Counted from the stretch's first letter, positions 10,491 to 20,679 are shown. The stretch: 64,000 bases of DNA from Cupriavidus gilardii (GCF_008801915.1 NZ_VZOV01000002.1:496001-560000), one strand, 5' to 3'. Notes: a model not told the origin generated them from the letters alone. Numbers and translations: made by a program.

Positions 10491-11690
10491 TCAGCGGCGG
10501 GCCGCCTGACGCTGCTCGGTCTTTTTCAGATGGCGCCGGTGGCCGCGCTGGCGCTTCCACCAGATCAGCACGCCGGTCAACGCGAACAGCAGCGGCGCCA
10601 GCCCGAACGCGGAAATGAAGATGCGCCCCGGCATGCCGAACGCCTCGCCGGTATGCAGCGGGTACATCCAGTTCAGCACGGTGTCGCCGGCCGGCGCGGC
10701 GAGCGGATCGCGCACGCCGAGGCGGGCACCGGTATAGGCATCGAGCCACAGCCGCGTCGCGCCGCTGCCCTGGCGCACCTCGCCGGGCTGGCGCAGCCGG
10801 ATCTCGTAGGCGTCGGTCGGCTGGCGCGGGAATGACACGCGCGACACGATCGCCTGCGGATACAGCGCCTGGGCCGCCGTGACGGCCTGCTGCACGCCCA
10901 TCGGCATGGCACCCTCGTAGGGCGGCGTGGAAGCCGGCCGCGCGGGCGCGGTGACCGTCATCACGCTGCCGACCAGCGGCGTGACCCACTTCGGCAGATT
11001 CAGATACCACCCGGAAAACGCGATGGTCGCGAGCACCGGCGCGGCCAGGATGCCGCCGGCGCGATGCAGCGAATAGTTCAGCCGCCACCATGAACCGCCG
11101 TGCGTGATGCGGAACGCCTGCACGATCGCACGCACCTTCAGCTTCGGCCACCATAGCGCGATGCCGGCCAGCACCGTCAACAGCAGCAGCATGCCGCCGA
11201 CGCCGGCCACGGTCTTGCCGGTATCGCCAGCCAGCAGATAGTGATGCAGGTGGAACAGCGTGGGCATCAGCAGCGGGCGCGACAGCCCCGGCTGACCCCA
11301 GACCCGCTCGCCCTTGATCGCCAGCGTGACCGGGTCGACCATCACCTGCCGCGAGCGGCCCGGCACCACGCTGCCGGTGCCGGGCTCCTTGACGTGGTAC
11401 CAGGCGATGAAGACGTCGCGCTCCGACACCGGCAGCATCAGCATCCTGGGCTTGCCGTACTGCGGGTCGGCCTTCAGCCGCGCCACCACCTGCTGCACGG
11501 TGTCCGCCCGCAGCGGCAGCGTGACCGATTCCGAGGCCACCAGCAGTTCGGGATTGAGCGCGGCGTCGATCTCGTGGCGCCACGACAGCACGGTGCCCGT
11601 CAGCCCCAGCAGCACGAACAGCAAGCCGAGCCACAGGCCGATATACAGATGGAGTTTGACGAGCAGGACGCGCAGGCGGCCGGTAACCAT
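10491..11690 (-). CDS. PepSY-associated transmembrane (PepSY_TM) protein
   Basis: Inner-membrane protein of the PepSY_TM family. Members often accompany siderophore receptors and are proposed to act in iron reduction or uptake. 399 residues from the ATG at 11690; a TTG at 11753 would add 21 residues. Four membrane segments are visible: LYIGLWLGLLFVLLGLTGTV near the N-terminus, LLLLTVLAGIALWW, PVLATIAFSGWYL, and LAPLLFALTGVLIWW at the C-terminus. A large periplasmic PepSY-like region separates the first and second. The basic C-terminal tail is cytoplasmic. No TonB receptor for iron is adjacent; the nearest neighbours are panC and cobQ, so its substrate is open. Confidence 0.85.
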   Translation of the reverse strand: MVTGRLRVLLVKLHLYIGLWLGLLFVLLGLTGTVLSWRHEIDAALNPELLVASESVTLPLRADTVQQVVARLKADPQYGKPRMLMLPVSERDVFIAWYHVKEPGTGSVVPGRSRQVMVDPVTLAIKGERVWGQPGLSRPLLMPTLFHLHHYLLAGDTGKTVAGVGGMLLLLTVLAGIALWWPKLKVRAIVQAFRITHGGSWWRLNYSLHRAGGILAAPVLATIAFSGWYLNLPKWVTPLVGSVMTVTAPARPASTPPYEGAMPMGVQQAVTAAQALYPQAIVSRVSFPRQPTDAYEIRLRQPGEVRQGSGATRLWLDAYTGARLGVRDPLAAPAGDTVLNWMYPLHTGEAFGMPGRIFISAFGLAPLLFALTGVLIWWKRQRGHRRHLKKTEQRQAARR

Positions 11691-11808
11691 GGTGCGGAAC
11701 GATGGCGCGGCCGGCCGATGACCGGCGCGCTGGAGGGCTGACAAAGCCGACAAGTGTAGCAGGCCGGTCCTTGCGGGACCGTGTCACCCGGGGCCCGGGC
11801 CTGAAGCG

Positions 11809-13365
11809 TCAGCCCGCATGCCGCAGCGGCGCGAGCAAGGCCGCCAGGTCCAGATGCGCGGCCATCGTATCGGCCAGCCGCTCGAGCGAGGCTTCGCGCA
11901 GCGCGGCGAGGTCGACCCCGTCGGCGCCATCCAGGCCGGCCCAGCGTAGCAGCGCGGCGCAGCCCGCCGGATCGTCGAACAGGCCATGCAGATAGGTGGC
12001 CAGCACCTGGCCATCGTCGGACAGCGCGCCGTCGGCGCGGCCGTCTTCGAGCCGCAGCGCCGGCCGCGCCAGCGCCGGACCTTCGGTGACGCCCAGATGG
12101 ATTTCGTAGCCGGCAACGCTGGCGTTCCCCTGCGGCAGCGCCAGCGTGCCGCGCGCCTGGCGCAGCTGCTTGTCGGCCGCCAGCACGGTGGCGAAATCGA
12201 GCAGGCCCAGGCCGTCGCTGCCGCCGGGTGCGCCCTCGCGTCCGTCCGGGTCCTCGATGCGGCGCCCCAGCATCTGCATGCCGCCGCAGATGCCGACGAC
12301 CTTGCCGCCATAGCGCAGATGCCGCAGCAGCGCCCGGTCCCAGCCCTGTTCGCGCAGGAAGGCCAGGTCGGCGCGCACGCTCTTGCTGCCCGGCAGCACG
12401 ATCAGATCGGCCGGCGGGATCGGCGTGCCGGGCCCGATCCAGCGCAGGTCCACGCGCGGATGGGCCCGCAGCGCATCGAAATCGGTATGGTTCGAAATGC
12501 GCGGCAGCACCGGCACGATCACGCGCAGGCGCGGCGCGCCGTCGTCCTTGGCCGACTGCGAGGCCGCCACCGCGTCCTCGGCATCCAGATGCAGCCCGTG
12601 CAGATAGGGCAGCACGCCCAGCACCGGCTTGCCTGTGCGCTGACGCAGCCAGTCCAGTCCCGGTTCCAGCAACGAGATATCGCCGCGGAAGCGATTGACG
12701 ATGAAGCCCTTGACGCGCGCGCGCTCGCTCGGCGACAGGCAATCGAGCGTGCCGACCAGATGCGCGAACACGCCGCCCCGATCGATATCGGCGACCAGCA
12801 CCACCGGACAATCGACCGCCTCGGCAAAGCCCATGTTGGCGATGTCGCGTTCGCGCAGATTGATCTCGGCCGGGCTGCCGGCGCCTTCGACGAGCACCAC
12901 GTCGTAGCCCTCGCGCAGGCGCCGGTGCGAGGCCAGCACCGCCTGCATCGCGACCGGCTTGTATTCGTGATAGGCACGGGCATCGAGGTCCAGCCGCGCG
13001 CGGCCGTGGATGATGATCTGCGCGCCGGTGTCGCTGCTCGGCTTGAGCAGCACCGGGTTCATGTCGGTGTGCGGCGCCAGCCCGGCCGCCTGGGCCTGCA
13101 GCGCCTGCGCGCGGCCGATCTCGCCGCCGTCGGCGGTGACCGCGCTGTTCAGCGCCATGTTCTGCGGCTTGAATGGCACGACCCGCACCGCCGCACGCGC
13201 CAGCAGCCGGCACAGGCCGGCCACGACGGTGCTCTTGCCGGCATCGGAGGTGGTGCCCTGGATCATCAGCGTGCCACGCAGCGCGGACCACGGCACGGAG
13301 GCTGGCGCAGGGCCGGCAGGGTCAGCGGGCTTGGCAGGCGTGGCGGATTGGGGAAGGGCTTGCAT
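11809..13365 (-). CDS. cobQ: Cobyric acid synthase
   Basis: Amidates four side chains of adenosylcobyrinic acid a,c-diamide using glutamine and ATP. About 518 residues from the ATG at 13365. The family core starts at [12 protein letters not shown] (M at 13266), so about 33 residues form a Pro/Ala-rich extension whose reality is uncertain; the open frame also runs further upstream without evidence of coding. The N-terminal half is a dethiobiotin-synthetase-like ATPase ([13 protein letters not shown]). The C-terminal half is a class I glutamine amidotransferase with the Cys motif [10 protein letters not shown] and the His-containing YLHGLFD. It is divergent from cobU. Confidence 0.95.
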   Translation of the reverse strand: MQALPQSATPAKPADPAGPAPASVPWSALRGTLMIQGTTSDAGKSTVVAGLCRLLARAAVRVVPFKPQNMALNSAVTADGGEIGRAQALQAQAAGLAPHTDMNPVLLKPSSDTGAQIIIHGRARLDLDARAYHEYKPVAMQAVLASHRRLREGYDVVLVEGAGSPAEINLRERDIANMGFAEAVDCPVVLVADIDRGGVFAHLVGTLDCLSPSERARVKGFIVNRFRGDISLLEPGLDWLRQRTGKPVLGVLPYLHGLHLDAEDAVAASQSAKDDGAPRLRVIVPVLPRISNHTDFDALRAHPRVDLRWIGPGTPIPPADLIVLPGSKSVRADLAFLREQGWDRALLRHLRYGGKVVGICGGMQMLGRRIEDPDGREGAPGGSDGLGLLDFATVLAADKQLRQARGTLALPQGNASVAGYEIHLGVTEGPALARPALRLEDGRADGALSDDGQVLATYLHGLFDDPAGCAALLRWAGLDGADGVDLAALREASLERLADTMAAHLDLAALLAPLRHAG

Positions 13366-13441
13366 CGCGGCGATTATCGCATCGGCCCGAGCGGCCATTG
13401 CCGGCGCCGGCTCATTCCGCGCCGATCCACGCGGATCCGCC

Positions 13442-13470
13442 CTGTCGGCATGCGATGCGGCCGCTACAAT
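13442..13470 (+). promoter_or_regulatory. Candidate promoter of the cobU operon
   Basis: TACAAT at 13465-13470 ends seven bases before the cobU ATG, so a transcript from it would be nearly leaderless. The -35 position (CTGTCG) matches the consensus poorly. Confidence 0.35.
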
Positions 13471-13476
13471 ACCCGG

Positions 13477-14199
13477 ATGGAACCCAAGGTCCCTCCTCAC
13501 GCCGCTGGCACCGGCCCAGCCGATACGCCGTCCGATGTCGTGCTGCCCGCCGGCGAGGCGGCCATCGCGGTAGCGACCCAGGCGGCCGTCGGCCTGCCCA
13601 GGCCCGGCCCGCGCGAACTGACGCTGGTGCTGGGCGGCGCCCGTTCCGGCAAGAGCCATTACGCCGAGCAGCTGGCGACCGATCACGCGGTGGCCACCGG
13701 CGGGCCGGTGACCTATATCGCCACCGCACGCGAGGATCCCGACGAAACCGACGAGGAAATGCAGCTGCGCATCGCGCTGCATCGCGCGCGCCGCCCGGCC
13801 GACTGGAATCTGGTCGAGGAGCCGCTGCGTCTGGCCGACGCGCTGTACGCGCATGCCCGCCGGGACGGCTGCATCCTGGTCGACTGCATGACGGTCTGGC
13901 TCAACAACCTGATCTTTCTCGACAAGCGTCCCTATCCCGAACACGGCGTGATCACGCCGCCGCCGGCCTTCACCGAGGAAATGGACGCGCTGCTGGCCGC
14001 GCTGCCGACGCTGCCCGGCCATGTGATCCTGGTCTCCAACGAGATCGGCTTCGGCGTGGTGCCGATGGGCGCGATCACGCGCTTCTACGTCGACGAGCTT
14101 GGCCGCCTGAACCAGAAGCTGGCCGCCGCGGCGGACCGCGTGCGCCTGCTGGTCGCCGGTCTCCCGGTTGCGATCAAGGGACCGGACCCGGCATGGTGA
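13477..14199 (+). CDS. cobU: Adenosylcobinamide kinase / GTP guanylyltransferase
   Basis: Phosphorylates adenosylcobinamide and transfers GMP to give AdoCbi-GDP, in nucleotide-loop assembly. 240 residues. The P-loop GGARSGKS is at about residues 53-60, followed by [11 protein letters not shown] and [11 protein letters not shown], all typical of CobU. The roughly 45-residue Ala/Pro-rich N-terminal extension is unusual; no later in-frame ATG precedes the P-loop, so either the extension is real or a GTG start is used. The stop overlaps the cbiB start (ATGGTGA), which indicates translational coupling. Confidence 0.94.
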   Translation: MEPKVPPHAAGTGPADTPSDVVLPAGEAAIAVATQAAVGLPRPGPRELTLVLGGARSGKSHYAEQLATDHAVATGGPVTYIATAREDPDETDEEMQLRIALHRARRPADWNLVEEPLRLADALYAHARRDGCILVDCMTVWLNNLIFLDKRPYPEHGVITPPPAFTEEMDALLAALPTLPGHVILVSNEIGFGVVPMGAITRFYVDELGRLNQKLAAAADRVRLLVAGLPVAIKGPDPAW

Positions 14200-15185
14200 A
14201 TTCGCTGTGGCCCGCGGCGCCGCTGGCGCCGGGAGCCGCCATTGCGCTGACGGCCCTCGCCGGGGTGGGACTCGACCGCTGGCTCGGCGAGCCGCGCCGC
14301 CGGCATCCGCTGGTCGGCTTCGGCCGGCTCGCCGATGCCGCCGAGCGCTGCCTGAACCGGCCGGGACCGCGCTGGCGCCAACGCGGCATCGGGCTGGCGG
14401 CCTGGTCCGCGCTGGTGCTGGGGCCGGCCGCGCTGGCCGCGCTGCTGATCGCGGCCGCCACCGAGTTCGCCGGCGGGTGGCTGGGCTGGCTGCTGCAGGC
14501 GCTGGGCCTGTATGCCACGCTGGGCGCGCGCAGCCTGTGCCAGCATATCGAACCGATCGCCAGTGCACTGGCCAGGGACGACCTCCCGCAAGCGCGCCAG
14601 CTGACCGCGCGCATCGTCTCGCGCGACACCGCGGACGCCGATGCGCCGGCGCTGGCCCGGGCCGCCTGCGAATCGGCGCTCGAGAACGGCAACGACGCGA
14701 TCTTCGGCGCGCTGTTCTGGTTCCTGATCGGCGGCGCCCCGGCGGCGATCGCCTATCGGCTCGCCAATACGCTCGATGCGATGTGGGGCTACCGGACCGA
14801 GCGGCTGCTGCATTTCGGCTGGGCCGCGGCCCGCCTCGACGATCTGCTGAACCTGGTGCCGGCCCGGCTGACCGCGCTGTCCTACGCGCTGCTGGGCTCG
14901 ACCGCGCGCGCGCTGCGCTGCTGGCGCATGCAGGCGCCGGCCTGGTCCAGCCCGAACGCCGGCCCGGTGATGGCCGCGGGCGCCGGTGCGCTCGGCGTCG
15001 CGCTCGGCGGCCCGGCCCGCTACCATGGCCAGTGGGAAGCGCGCCCGCCGCTCGGCGAGGGCGAGCCGCCCGGCGCCGCCGACGTGCTGGCCAGCCTGCG
15101 GCTGGTGCGGCGAACGCTATGGTCGTGGCTGGCCCTCTGCGTCGCGTACGGCATCGTCGACCAACTGCTGGCGCTGTCGCGATGA
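14193..15185 (+). CDS. cbiB: Adenosylcobinamide-phosphate synthase (CbiB/CobD)
   Basis: Integral membrane enzyme that attaches aminopropanol or its phosphate to adenosylcobyric acid. 330 residues with several hydrophobic helices. The family signatures [17 protein letters not shown] near the N-terminus, [20 protein letters not shown] in the centre and [12 protein letters not shown] are all present. It overlaps cobU by seven bases upstream and cobD by four (ATGA) downstream, so it is clearly part of one operon. Confidence 0.95.
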   Translation: MVNSLWPAAPLAPGAAIALTALAGVGLDRWLGEPRRRHPLVGFGRLADAAERCLNRPGPRWRQRGIGLAAWSALVLGPAALAALLIAAATEFAGGWLGWLLQALGLYATLGARSLCQHIEPIASALARDDLPQARQLTARIVSRDTADADAPALARAACESALENGNDAIFGALFWFLIGGAPAAIAYRLANTLDAMWGYRTERLLHFGWAAARLDDLLNLVPARLTALSYALLGSTARALRCWRMQAPAWSSPNAGPVMAAGAGALGVALGGPARYHGQWEARPPLGEGEPPGAADVLASLRLVRRTLWSWLALCVAYGIVDQLLALSR

Positions 15186-16249
15186 ATCACCCGCATCCCC
15201 TTCCCCCTCCGATCCGCCACGGCGGCAATCTGCTGGCCGCCGCGCGCCGCTATGGCCGCGATCCGTCCGACTGGCTCGACCTGTCGACCGGCATCAACCC
15301 CGACGGCTATCCGGTGCCGCCGTTGCCCCCCGACTGCTGGCAGCGGCTGCCGCAGGACGACGATGGTCTCGCACAGATCGCCGCCCGCGCTTACGGCGCG
15401 CCGCATGCGTTGCCGGTCGCCGGCTCGCAGGCCGCGATCCGCACGCTGCCCGCGCTGCTGCCGGCGGGCCGCGTCGGCATCGCCGCGCTCGGCTACAGCG
15501 AATACGCGCCAGCCTTCGCCGCCGCCGGTCATCGCGTGGTACCGCTGGACGAGGCGGACTTCTCGCGCCCTGCGCTCGCCGATGGCCTCGATCATCTGGT
15601 TGTCGTCAACCCGAACAATCCGACCGGGCGCATCGTGCCACGCGAGCGCCTGCTGGGCTGGCATGCCGCGCTGGCGGCGCGCGGCGGCACGCTGCTGCTC
15701 GACGAGGCCTTTGCCGATGCGTCGGCCGGCGAAGAAGGCGGTGCCTCGCTGGCGGCGGACAGCGGCCGTGCCGGCCTGATCGTGCTGCGCTCGCTGGGCA
15801 AGTTCTACGGACTGGCCGGCGTGCGCTGCGGCTTCGTGCTGGCGCAGCCCGAGCTGCTGCAGACACTGGCCGAACGCCTTGGCCATTGGACCGTGTCCGG
15901 ACCGGCACGCGCGGTGGCGCGGCTGGCGCTGTGCGACACCGATTGGCAGGCCGCCACGCGGGCCCGTCTGCGCCTGGCCAGCGCGCGTCTGGACGCGCTG
16001 CTGCGCCGGCATGGCCTGGCGCCGGTCACCCTGCCGCTGTTCGCCTGGGTGCCGCATGCGGACGCCGCGCGGCTGCATCAGGCGCTGGCGCATGCGGGCG
16101 TCTGGACCCGGCTGTTCGATGCACCGGCGCCGTCCCTGGCGTCGCCGCCTTCCACCGGCCTGCCGAGCCTGCGCTTGGGGCTGCCGCCCGACCGGGAGGC
16201 CTGCTGGCAGCGGCTTGCCGACGCCCTCGCCAACACTCTCTCGCTCTGA
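15182..16249 (+). CDS. cobD: L-threonine-O-3-phosphate decarboxylase (PLP enzyme)
   Basis: Makes (R)-1-amino-2-propanol phosphate for the cobalamin side chain; called CobD in Salmonella and CobC in Pseudomonas. 355 residues of the class I/II aminotransferase fold. It shows the N-terminal HGGN and [16 protein letters not shown], the PNNPTGR substrate loop, LLLDEAFAD, and the PLP lysine in [13 protein letters not shown]. The start overlaps the cbiB stop. btuF follows after 14 bp. Confidence 0.94.
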   Translation: MNHPHPLPPPIRHGGNLLAAARRYGRDPSDWLDLSTGINPDGYPVPPLPPDCWQRLPQDDDGLAQIAARAYGAPHALPVAGSQAAIRTLPALLPAGRVGIAALGYSEYAPAFAAAGHRVVPLDEADFSRPALADGLDHLVVVNPNNPTGRIVPRERLLGWHAALAARGGTLLLDEAFADASAGEEGGASLAADSGRAGLIVLRSLGKFYGLAGVRCGFVLAQPELLQTLAERLGHWTVSGPARAVARLALCDTDWQAATRARLRLASARLDALLRRHGLAPVTLPLFAWVPHADAARLHQALAHAGVWTRLFDAPAPSLASPPSTGLPSLRLGLPPDREACWQRLADALANTLSL

Positions 16250-16263
16250 CGTTCCCATCCGAT

Positions 16264-17220
16264 ATGCCCGTATTGCCGTTCCCGTTCCGCCGGCGCCGGC
16301 CGCGCGCCGCCACGCGCCTCGCCGCCATCGTGTCGCTTGCCGCGGCGCTCGCGGCCATCCTGCCGATCGACGCGCGCGCCGCGGTCTCCGTCGTCGACGA
16401 TGCCGGCCAGACCATCACGCTGGCGCAGCCGGCGCGCCGCATCGTGTCGCTGGCCCCGCATGTCACCGAGATGCTGTTTGCGGCGGGCGGGGGCGAGCGC
16501 ATCGTCGGCACCGTCAACTACAGCGACTATCCGCCCGAGGCGCGCGCGATTCCGCGGGTCGGCGACAACAAGGCGCTCGATCTCGAACGGATCGCCGCGC
16601 TCAAGCCCGACCTGATCGTGGTCTGGCGGCATGGCAACGCGCAGAAGCAGACGGAGCGGCTGCGCGCGCTGGGCCTGCCGCTGTTCCACAGCGAGCCGCG
16701 GCGGCTGGCGGCGGTGCCCGACAATATCGAGAAGCTCGGCGTGCTGCTCGGCACCGGCCCGACCGCGCATGCCGCCGCCGAGCGGCTGCGCGCGCGCATT
16801 GCCGCGCTGGGCAAGGCCCATGCCGCACGCCCGCCGGTATCGGTGTTCTATCAGGTCTGGCAGCAGCCGCTGATGACGCTCAATGGCCAGCATATGGTCA
16901 GCGACATGCTGGCGCTGTGCGGCGGCCGCAATGTATTCGCCGACGAGACGCCGCTGGTGCCGACCATTTCGGTGGAAGCGGTCATCGCCCGCAATCCCGA
17001 GGCGATGATCACGGCCAGCATGGGCGCGACGCCGGCGGACCGGCCGCTCGCGGATTTCGCGCAATGGCAGCGCTGGCCGCAGCTGACGGCGGTGGCACGC
17101 GGCAATCTGTTCACGATCGACGGCGACCTGATCAATCGGGCGGGACCGCGTGCGATCGATGCCGCGGAGATCGTGTGCCGGCAGCTGGAGGTCGCACGGA
17201 GCCGGCGGCCCGCGCAGTAG
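16264..17220 (+). CDS. btuF: Periplasmic cobalamin-binding protein
   Basis: Captures corrinoids in the periplasm and delivers them to BtuCD. 318 residues. A basic n-region (FRRRRPRAATR) and a hydrophobic core ending near DARA form the signal peptide. The mature part is a class III (helical-backbone) binding protein: RIVSLAPHVTEMLFAAG, VGDNKALDLERIAALKPDL and a C-terminal lobe with a second conserved Glu region. It is last in the cobU-cbiB-cobD-btuF operon. Its transporter partners BtuC and BtuD lie in the facing minus-strand operon, so the transport system is split over two transcripts. Confidence 0.92.
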   Translation: MPVLPFPFRRRRPRAATRLAAIVSLAAALAAILPIDARAAVSVVDDAGQTITLAQPARRIVSLAPHVTEMLFAAGGGERIVGTVNYSDYPPEARAIPRVGDNKALDLERIAALKPDLIVVWRHGNAQKQTERLRALGLPLFHSEPRRLAAVPDNIEKLGVLLGTGPTAHAAAERLRARIAALGKAHAARPPVSVFYQVWQQPLMTLNGQHMVSDMLALCGGRNVFADETPLVPTISVEAVIARNPEAMITASMGATPADRPLADFAQWQRWPQLTAVARGNLFTIDGDLINRAGPRAIDAAEIVCRQLEVARSRRPAQ

Positions 17221-17272
17221 CACGGCGCGGGCCTGGCCTTCAGTGCGGGGGGCAGTGCGGAGCCCGGTGCGT

Positions 17273-17300
17273 CGGCCCTCGTTGGCCCTCGTTGGCCCTC
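17273..17300. repeat. Short 10-bp direct repeat between convergent cob operons
   Basis: GTTGGCCCTC occurs at 17281-17290 and 17291-17300, with a truncated copy before it. The stop codon of the alpha-ribazole phosphatase gene falls at the end of the array. Confidence 0.7.
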
Positions 17301-17940
17301 AACCCGCCGTGCGGTTCCACCACAACAGACGCCCCGGCCGCGCGGCGCCCCGATCGAGCCGGACGCCGCAGCTCGCGCCCCAGCCGAGCTGCCACTCCAG
17401 CGTGACGGACAACGGCAGGCCGAGCCAATGCGCGGCGAGCATTCGCATCGGGCCGGCGTGGCCGACCACCCACAGGCAGCGCTCGGCGGCGGCAGCAGGC
17501 GCTTGCAGCGAGTCAGCCCATTCTGCAACGCGCGCGTACGCGGTGCGCGCCGATTCGCCGCCGTGTGGGCGCGCATCCATCAGGTCGGCCGCCCATTGGT
17601 CCAGGCCGGCGCGCGGTACCGCGTCCCAGCGCTGGCCCTCCCAGGCGCCGAAATCGAGTTCGTGAAGACGTGCATCGGCGTCAAGCGCGAGGCCCTCTCG
17701 CCCGGCTTGCGCGGCGCAGGCCTGCACGATCCGCTGCGCGGTGACATGGGCGCGCTGCGCGGGACTGCAGACGATCCGCACCGGGTCCGGCACGCCGTTG
17801 GCCGATGCCGCCGCCGACGCGGCGCGCACGATCGCATCGGCCGCCGGCGACATCGGCTCCATCAGTGGCAGGTCGAGCCGGCCATAGCAGACCCCGTCGT
17901 CGACCGCGGGATGCGCGTGCCGGATCAGGACCAGATCCAT
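17299..17940 (-). CDS. cobC: Alpha-ribazole-5'-phosphate phosphatase, histidine phosphatase family
   Basis: Removes phosphate from alpha-ribazole phosphate or adenosylcobalamin phosphate in lower-ligand assembly. 213 residues from the ATG at 17940. The phosphoacceptor region LIRHAHP has RHA in place of the common RHG. The second catalytic His is in VVGHAGPMRML, and HELDFGAWEGQRWD fits the CobC subgroup. Its start overlaps the end of cobS by 16 bases, which argues for coupling and supports the cobalamin role over a general phosphoglycerate mutase. Confidence 0.88.
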   Translation of the reverse strand: MDLVLIRHAHPAVDDGVCYGRLDLPLMEPMSPAADAIVRAASAAASANGVPDPVRIVCSPAQRAHVTAQRIVQACAAQAGREGLALDADARLHELDFGAWEGQRWDAVPRAGLDQWAADLMDARPHGGESARTAYARVAEWADSLQAPAAAAERCLWVVGHAGPMRMLAAHWLGLPLSVTLEWQLGWGASCGVRLDRGAARPGRLLWWNRTAG

Positions 17941-18791
17941 GCCGCCGCCAGCAGATAGATCAGCAGTTCGCCAAGCTGCTGGGCCATGCCGAGACAGTCG
18001 CCGGTATAGCCGCCGATGCGGCGCACGAAATAGCGCCCGAGCACCAGCCGCAGCAGCGCCAGCGCGGCGATCGCGGCGACACCGAAGCCCGGCGCGACCG
18101 CCAGCAACGGCAGCGCGCCGCAGGCGAGCACCAGCGCCAGCCCGCGCGGCGACAGCCGCTGCGCGACCGGCTTCGCCTTGCCCTCGGCACGTACGTAGTC
18201 CAGCGTCGCCAGATAGCTGACCGCCATCGCGCGGCTGGCGGCATGCGCGGCCACCAGCACCAGCAGCAGTTCGCGCAGGCCGCCGCGCTGGCCCAGCGCC
18301 AGCAGCAATTGCCATTTCAGCAGCAGGGCCAGCACCAGCGCGAGCGCACCGAAGGCACCGATGCGCGAATCGTGCATGATGCGCAGCACGTCCTCGCGCC
18401 GATAGCCGCCGCCAAACGCATCGACGCAATCGGCCAGGCCGTCCTCATGAAAGGCGCCAGTCAGCAGCAGCGTCGCGCCGATGCCGATCAGCACCGCGAC
18501 CGCGGGCGGCCACAGCAGCCACGCGGCCAGCGTCGCCAGCGCGCCGACGGCGCCGACCATCAGGCCGACCAGCGCAAACCAGCGCGCGGCGGCATGCAGA
18601 TAGTGCGGGGCGAAGCCGACCCAGGCGGGCACCGGCACGCGCGTGAAATAGCCGACCGCGGTCAGCAGGTAGCGCAGTTCGTCGCAGGGCCGCTGCAGCA
18701 GCGGATGGGTCGGCCGCCGAGGTTGCTCGGCTTGCTGGTCTCGCCGATCCTGCAGCGGCTCGGGCGTGGGCTCGGTCGGCATGTTGGTCAT
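17925..18791 (-). CDS. cobS: Adenosylcobinamide-GDP ribazoletransferase (cobalamin synthase)
   Basis: Membrane enzyme joining AdoCbi-GDP with alpha-ribazole to give adenosylcobalamin. 288 residues from the ATG at 18791 (a second ATG lies three codons in). Motifs: LLTAVGYFTRVPVP, the Mg-binding GAFHEDGLADCVDAFGGG, and DSRIGAFGALAL. Several hydrophobic helices follow. The first 35 residues are polar and Gln/Arg-rich, longer than in most homologues. It sits 29 bp after cobT on the same strand. Confidence 0.94.
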   Translation of the reverse strand: MTNMPTEPTPEPLQDRRDQQAEQPRRPTHPLLQRPCDELRYLLTAVGYFTRVPVPAWVGFAPHYLHAAARWFALVGLMVGAVGALATLAAWLLWPPAVAVLIGIGATLLLTGAFHEDGLADCVDAFGGGYRREDVLRIMHDSRIGAFGALALVLALLLKWQLLLALGQRGGLRELLLVLVAAHAASRAMAVSYLATLDYVRAEGKAKPVAQRLSPRGLALVLACGALPLLAVAPGFGVAAIAALALLRLVLGRYFVRRIGGYTGDCLGMAQQLGELLIYLLAAAWIWS

Positions 18792-18820
18792 GGTGCGGAT
18801 GGCGACAGCTTGGCGCGAGT

Positions 18821-19960
18821 CTATCGCGGCGGCGCGCTGCCGGTTGGGGTGTTGGTCGCGGTGTTGGTCGCGGTGTTGCCTGCACCGTCGGCCGCGCTGG
18901 CGGTGCTGACCCCCGCCCCGCCGAAGGTCGCCATCTCGCGCAGAAAGGCCACCGCCGACGCCACCAGCGGATACGCCAGCGCGGCGCCGCTGCCCTCGCC
19001 CAGCCGCAGGTCCAGCGCCAGCAGTGGCCGCGCGCCGAAGTGCTCGAGCAGCGCGCGGTGGCCCTGCTCGTGCGAGCAATGCGAGAACACGCAGTACGAC
19101 AGCACCTCGGCATCGAGGCGGCTCGCGACCAGCAGCGCCGCCGAGGCGATGAAGCCGTCGACCAGGATCACCATCCGCCGCGACGCCGCGGCGAGGAAGG
19201 CGCCCGCCATCATCGCGATCTCGAAGCCACCCAGCGCGGCCAGCGCGTCCAGCGGTTCGACCGCATCGGCATGGCGCACCAGCGCCCGCTCGAGCAGCGC
19301 GAGCTTGCGCGCGAGTCCCGCATCGTCCAGGCCGGTGCCGCGCCCGACGCAGGCCGCGATCGGCAGGCCCGCCAGCCGGCTGACCAGGCAGGCGGCGGCC
19401 GACGTGTTGCCGATGCCCATCTCGCCGAAGCCGATCACATTGGTCCCCTGCGCGGCATGGTGCATCACGCGCGCGGCGCCGGCCGCCAGCGCGGCCTCGG
19501 CCTGCTCGCGCCGCATCGCCGGTTCGTCGATGAAGTTGCGCGTGCCCGCATCGATTCGGCAGTCCACCAGACCCGGCGCCGCGCCCGGCGGCACGCGCAC
19601 GCCGGCATCGACGACCTCGAGCACCATGCCGTGCTGGCGTGCGAACACATTGATGGCCGCGCCCCCTGCGGCGAAATTGCGGACCATCTGCACCGTGACG
19701 TCGGCCGGATAGGCGCTGACGCCGGCATCGGCGATGCCATGGTCGGCGGCGAACACGATCATCGCCGGCCGCCGCAGCACCGGCTCTGCGGTGCGCTGGA
19801 TCAGCCCGATCTGCAGGGCCAGCGACTCCAGCCGGCCCAGCGCGCCGAGCGGCTTGGTCTTGTCGTCGATCGCGGCCTGCAATGCCGGGCGCAGGGTGTC
19901 GTCCAGCGGTTCGATCGCGGGCGGAACGAATTTCGCCGCGATGTTCGATACGGTCGTCAT
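18821..19960 (-). CDS. cobT: Nicotinate-nucleotide:dimethylbenzimidazole phosphoribosyltransferase
   Basis: Activates dimethylbenzimidazole to alpha-ribazole phosphate. 379 residues. Family segments seen: [15 protein letters not shown]-like [45 protein letters not shown], and [10 protein letters not shown]-like [14 protein letters not shown]. The last 25 residues form a Thr/Asn/Ala tail made by a 12-bp repeat and are unlikely to be catalytic. It starts three bases before the cobO stop, so the two are tightly spaced. Confidence 0.95.
   Translation of the reverse strand: MTTVSNIAAKFVPPAIEPLDDTLRPALQAAIDDKTKPLGALGRLESLALQIGLIQRTAEPVLRRPAMIVFAADHGIADAGVSAYPADVTVQMVRNFAAGGAAINVFARQHGMVLEVVDAGVRVPPGAAPGLVDCRIDAGTRNFIDEPAMRREQAEAALAAGAARVMHHAAQGTNVIGFGEMGIGNTSAAACLVSRLAGLPIAACVGRGTGLDDAGLARKLALLERALVRHADAVEPLDALAALGGFEIAMMAGAFLAAASRRMVILVDGFIASAALLVASRLDAEVLSYCVFSHCSHEQGHRALLEHFGARPLLALDLRLGEGSGAALAYPLVASAVAFLREMATFGGAGVSTASAADGAGNTATNTATNTPTGSAPPR
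18848..18883. repeat. 12-bp minisatellite in the 3' end of cobT
   Basis: GGTGTTGGTCGC is repeated at 18848-18859 and 18860-18871, with a diverged third unit. It encodes the NTATNTAT tail of CobT. Confidence 0.8.
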
Positions 19961-19963
19961 GGC

Positions 19964-20635
19964 TTACATCTCGATGCCGCGCTGGGCCTTGATGCCCTGC
20001 TGGAATGCATGCTTGACCGGCGTCATTTCGGTCACGGTATCGGCGGCGTCGATCAGCGCCTGCGGCGCCCCGCGGCCGGTGATCACCACGTGCTGCATCG
20101 GCGGACGCGCGCGCAGATCGGCGATCACGGTATCGACGTCCAGGTAGTGCAGCTTCAACGCGATATTCAGTTCGTCGAGCAGCACCAGGCCGATCGACGG
20201 ATCGCGCAGCAGCTGGCGCGCGACCTGCCACGCGGCCTCGGCCTTGGCCACGTCGCGCGCCCGGTCCTGGGTCTCCCAGGTATAGCCCTCGCCCATCACG
20301 TGGAACGCGCATTGTTCGGGAAAGCGCCGCAGGAACATTTCCTCGCCACTGGGAAACGCGCCCTTGATGAACTGCACCACGCCGGCCTGCATGCCGTGAC
20401 CCAGCGCGCGGATCACCATGCCGAAGCCCGAGCTGGACTTGCCCTTGCCATTGCCGGTGGTGATCACGATCACGCCGCGCTCGTCCTGCGCGGCGGCGAT
20501 CTTCGCATCGATCACCGCCTTCTTGCGGACCATGCGCGCCTTGTGGCGTTCATCGCGGCCCTCGGTGTCGTTGGTGTCGTGGGTGTCGTGGGTGTCGTTG
20601 GTGTCGGTATGGTCGGAGTCGTGATGGCTCGTCAT
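19964..20635 (-). CDS. cobO: Corrinoid (cob(I)yrinic acid a,c-diamide) adenosyltransferase, CobA/CobO type
   Basis: Transfers adenosyl from ATP to cobalt of corrinoids. 223 residues from the ATG at 20635. The P-loop TTGNGKGKSSSGFG, the MVIRALGHGMQAGVVQFIKG segment and LVLLDELNIAL identify the BtuR/CobO family. The start is followed by a His/Asp/Thr/Asn-rich leader (SDHTDTNDTHDTHDTNDTEG) encoded by a 9-bp repeat and absent from typical homologues. The conserved part begins around RMVRKKAVIDAK. It lies between btuD and cobT in the riboswitch-headed run. Confidence 0.94.
   Translation of the reverse strand: MTSHHDSDHTDTNDTHDTHDTNDTEGRDERHKARMVRKKAVIDAKIAAAQDERGVIVITTGNGKGKSSSGFGMVIRALGHGMQAGVVQFIKGAFPSGEEMFLRRFPEQCAFHVMGEGYTWETQDRARDVAKAEAAWQVARQLLRDPSIGLVLLDELNIALKLHYLDVDTVIADLRARPPMQHVVITGRGAPQALIDAADTVTEMTPVKHAFQQGIKAQRGIEM
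20564..20608. repeat. 9-bp minisatellite in the 5' end of cobO
   Basis: Five units of GGTGTCGTK on the plus strand (20564-20608) encode the HDT/NDT repeats near the CobO N-terminus. Confidence 0.85.
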
Positions 20636-20679
20636 TGCGCGGAGCGGTATCGGTGAGGGGTAAGCAGCCCGGCCCTGCC

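Noticed and set aside
13399-14568. Upstream extension of the cobQ frame to about 919 codons
   Set aside because: The extra part runs antisense through cobU and cbiB and shows no domain; the family N-terminus lies near 13266.
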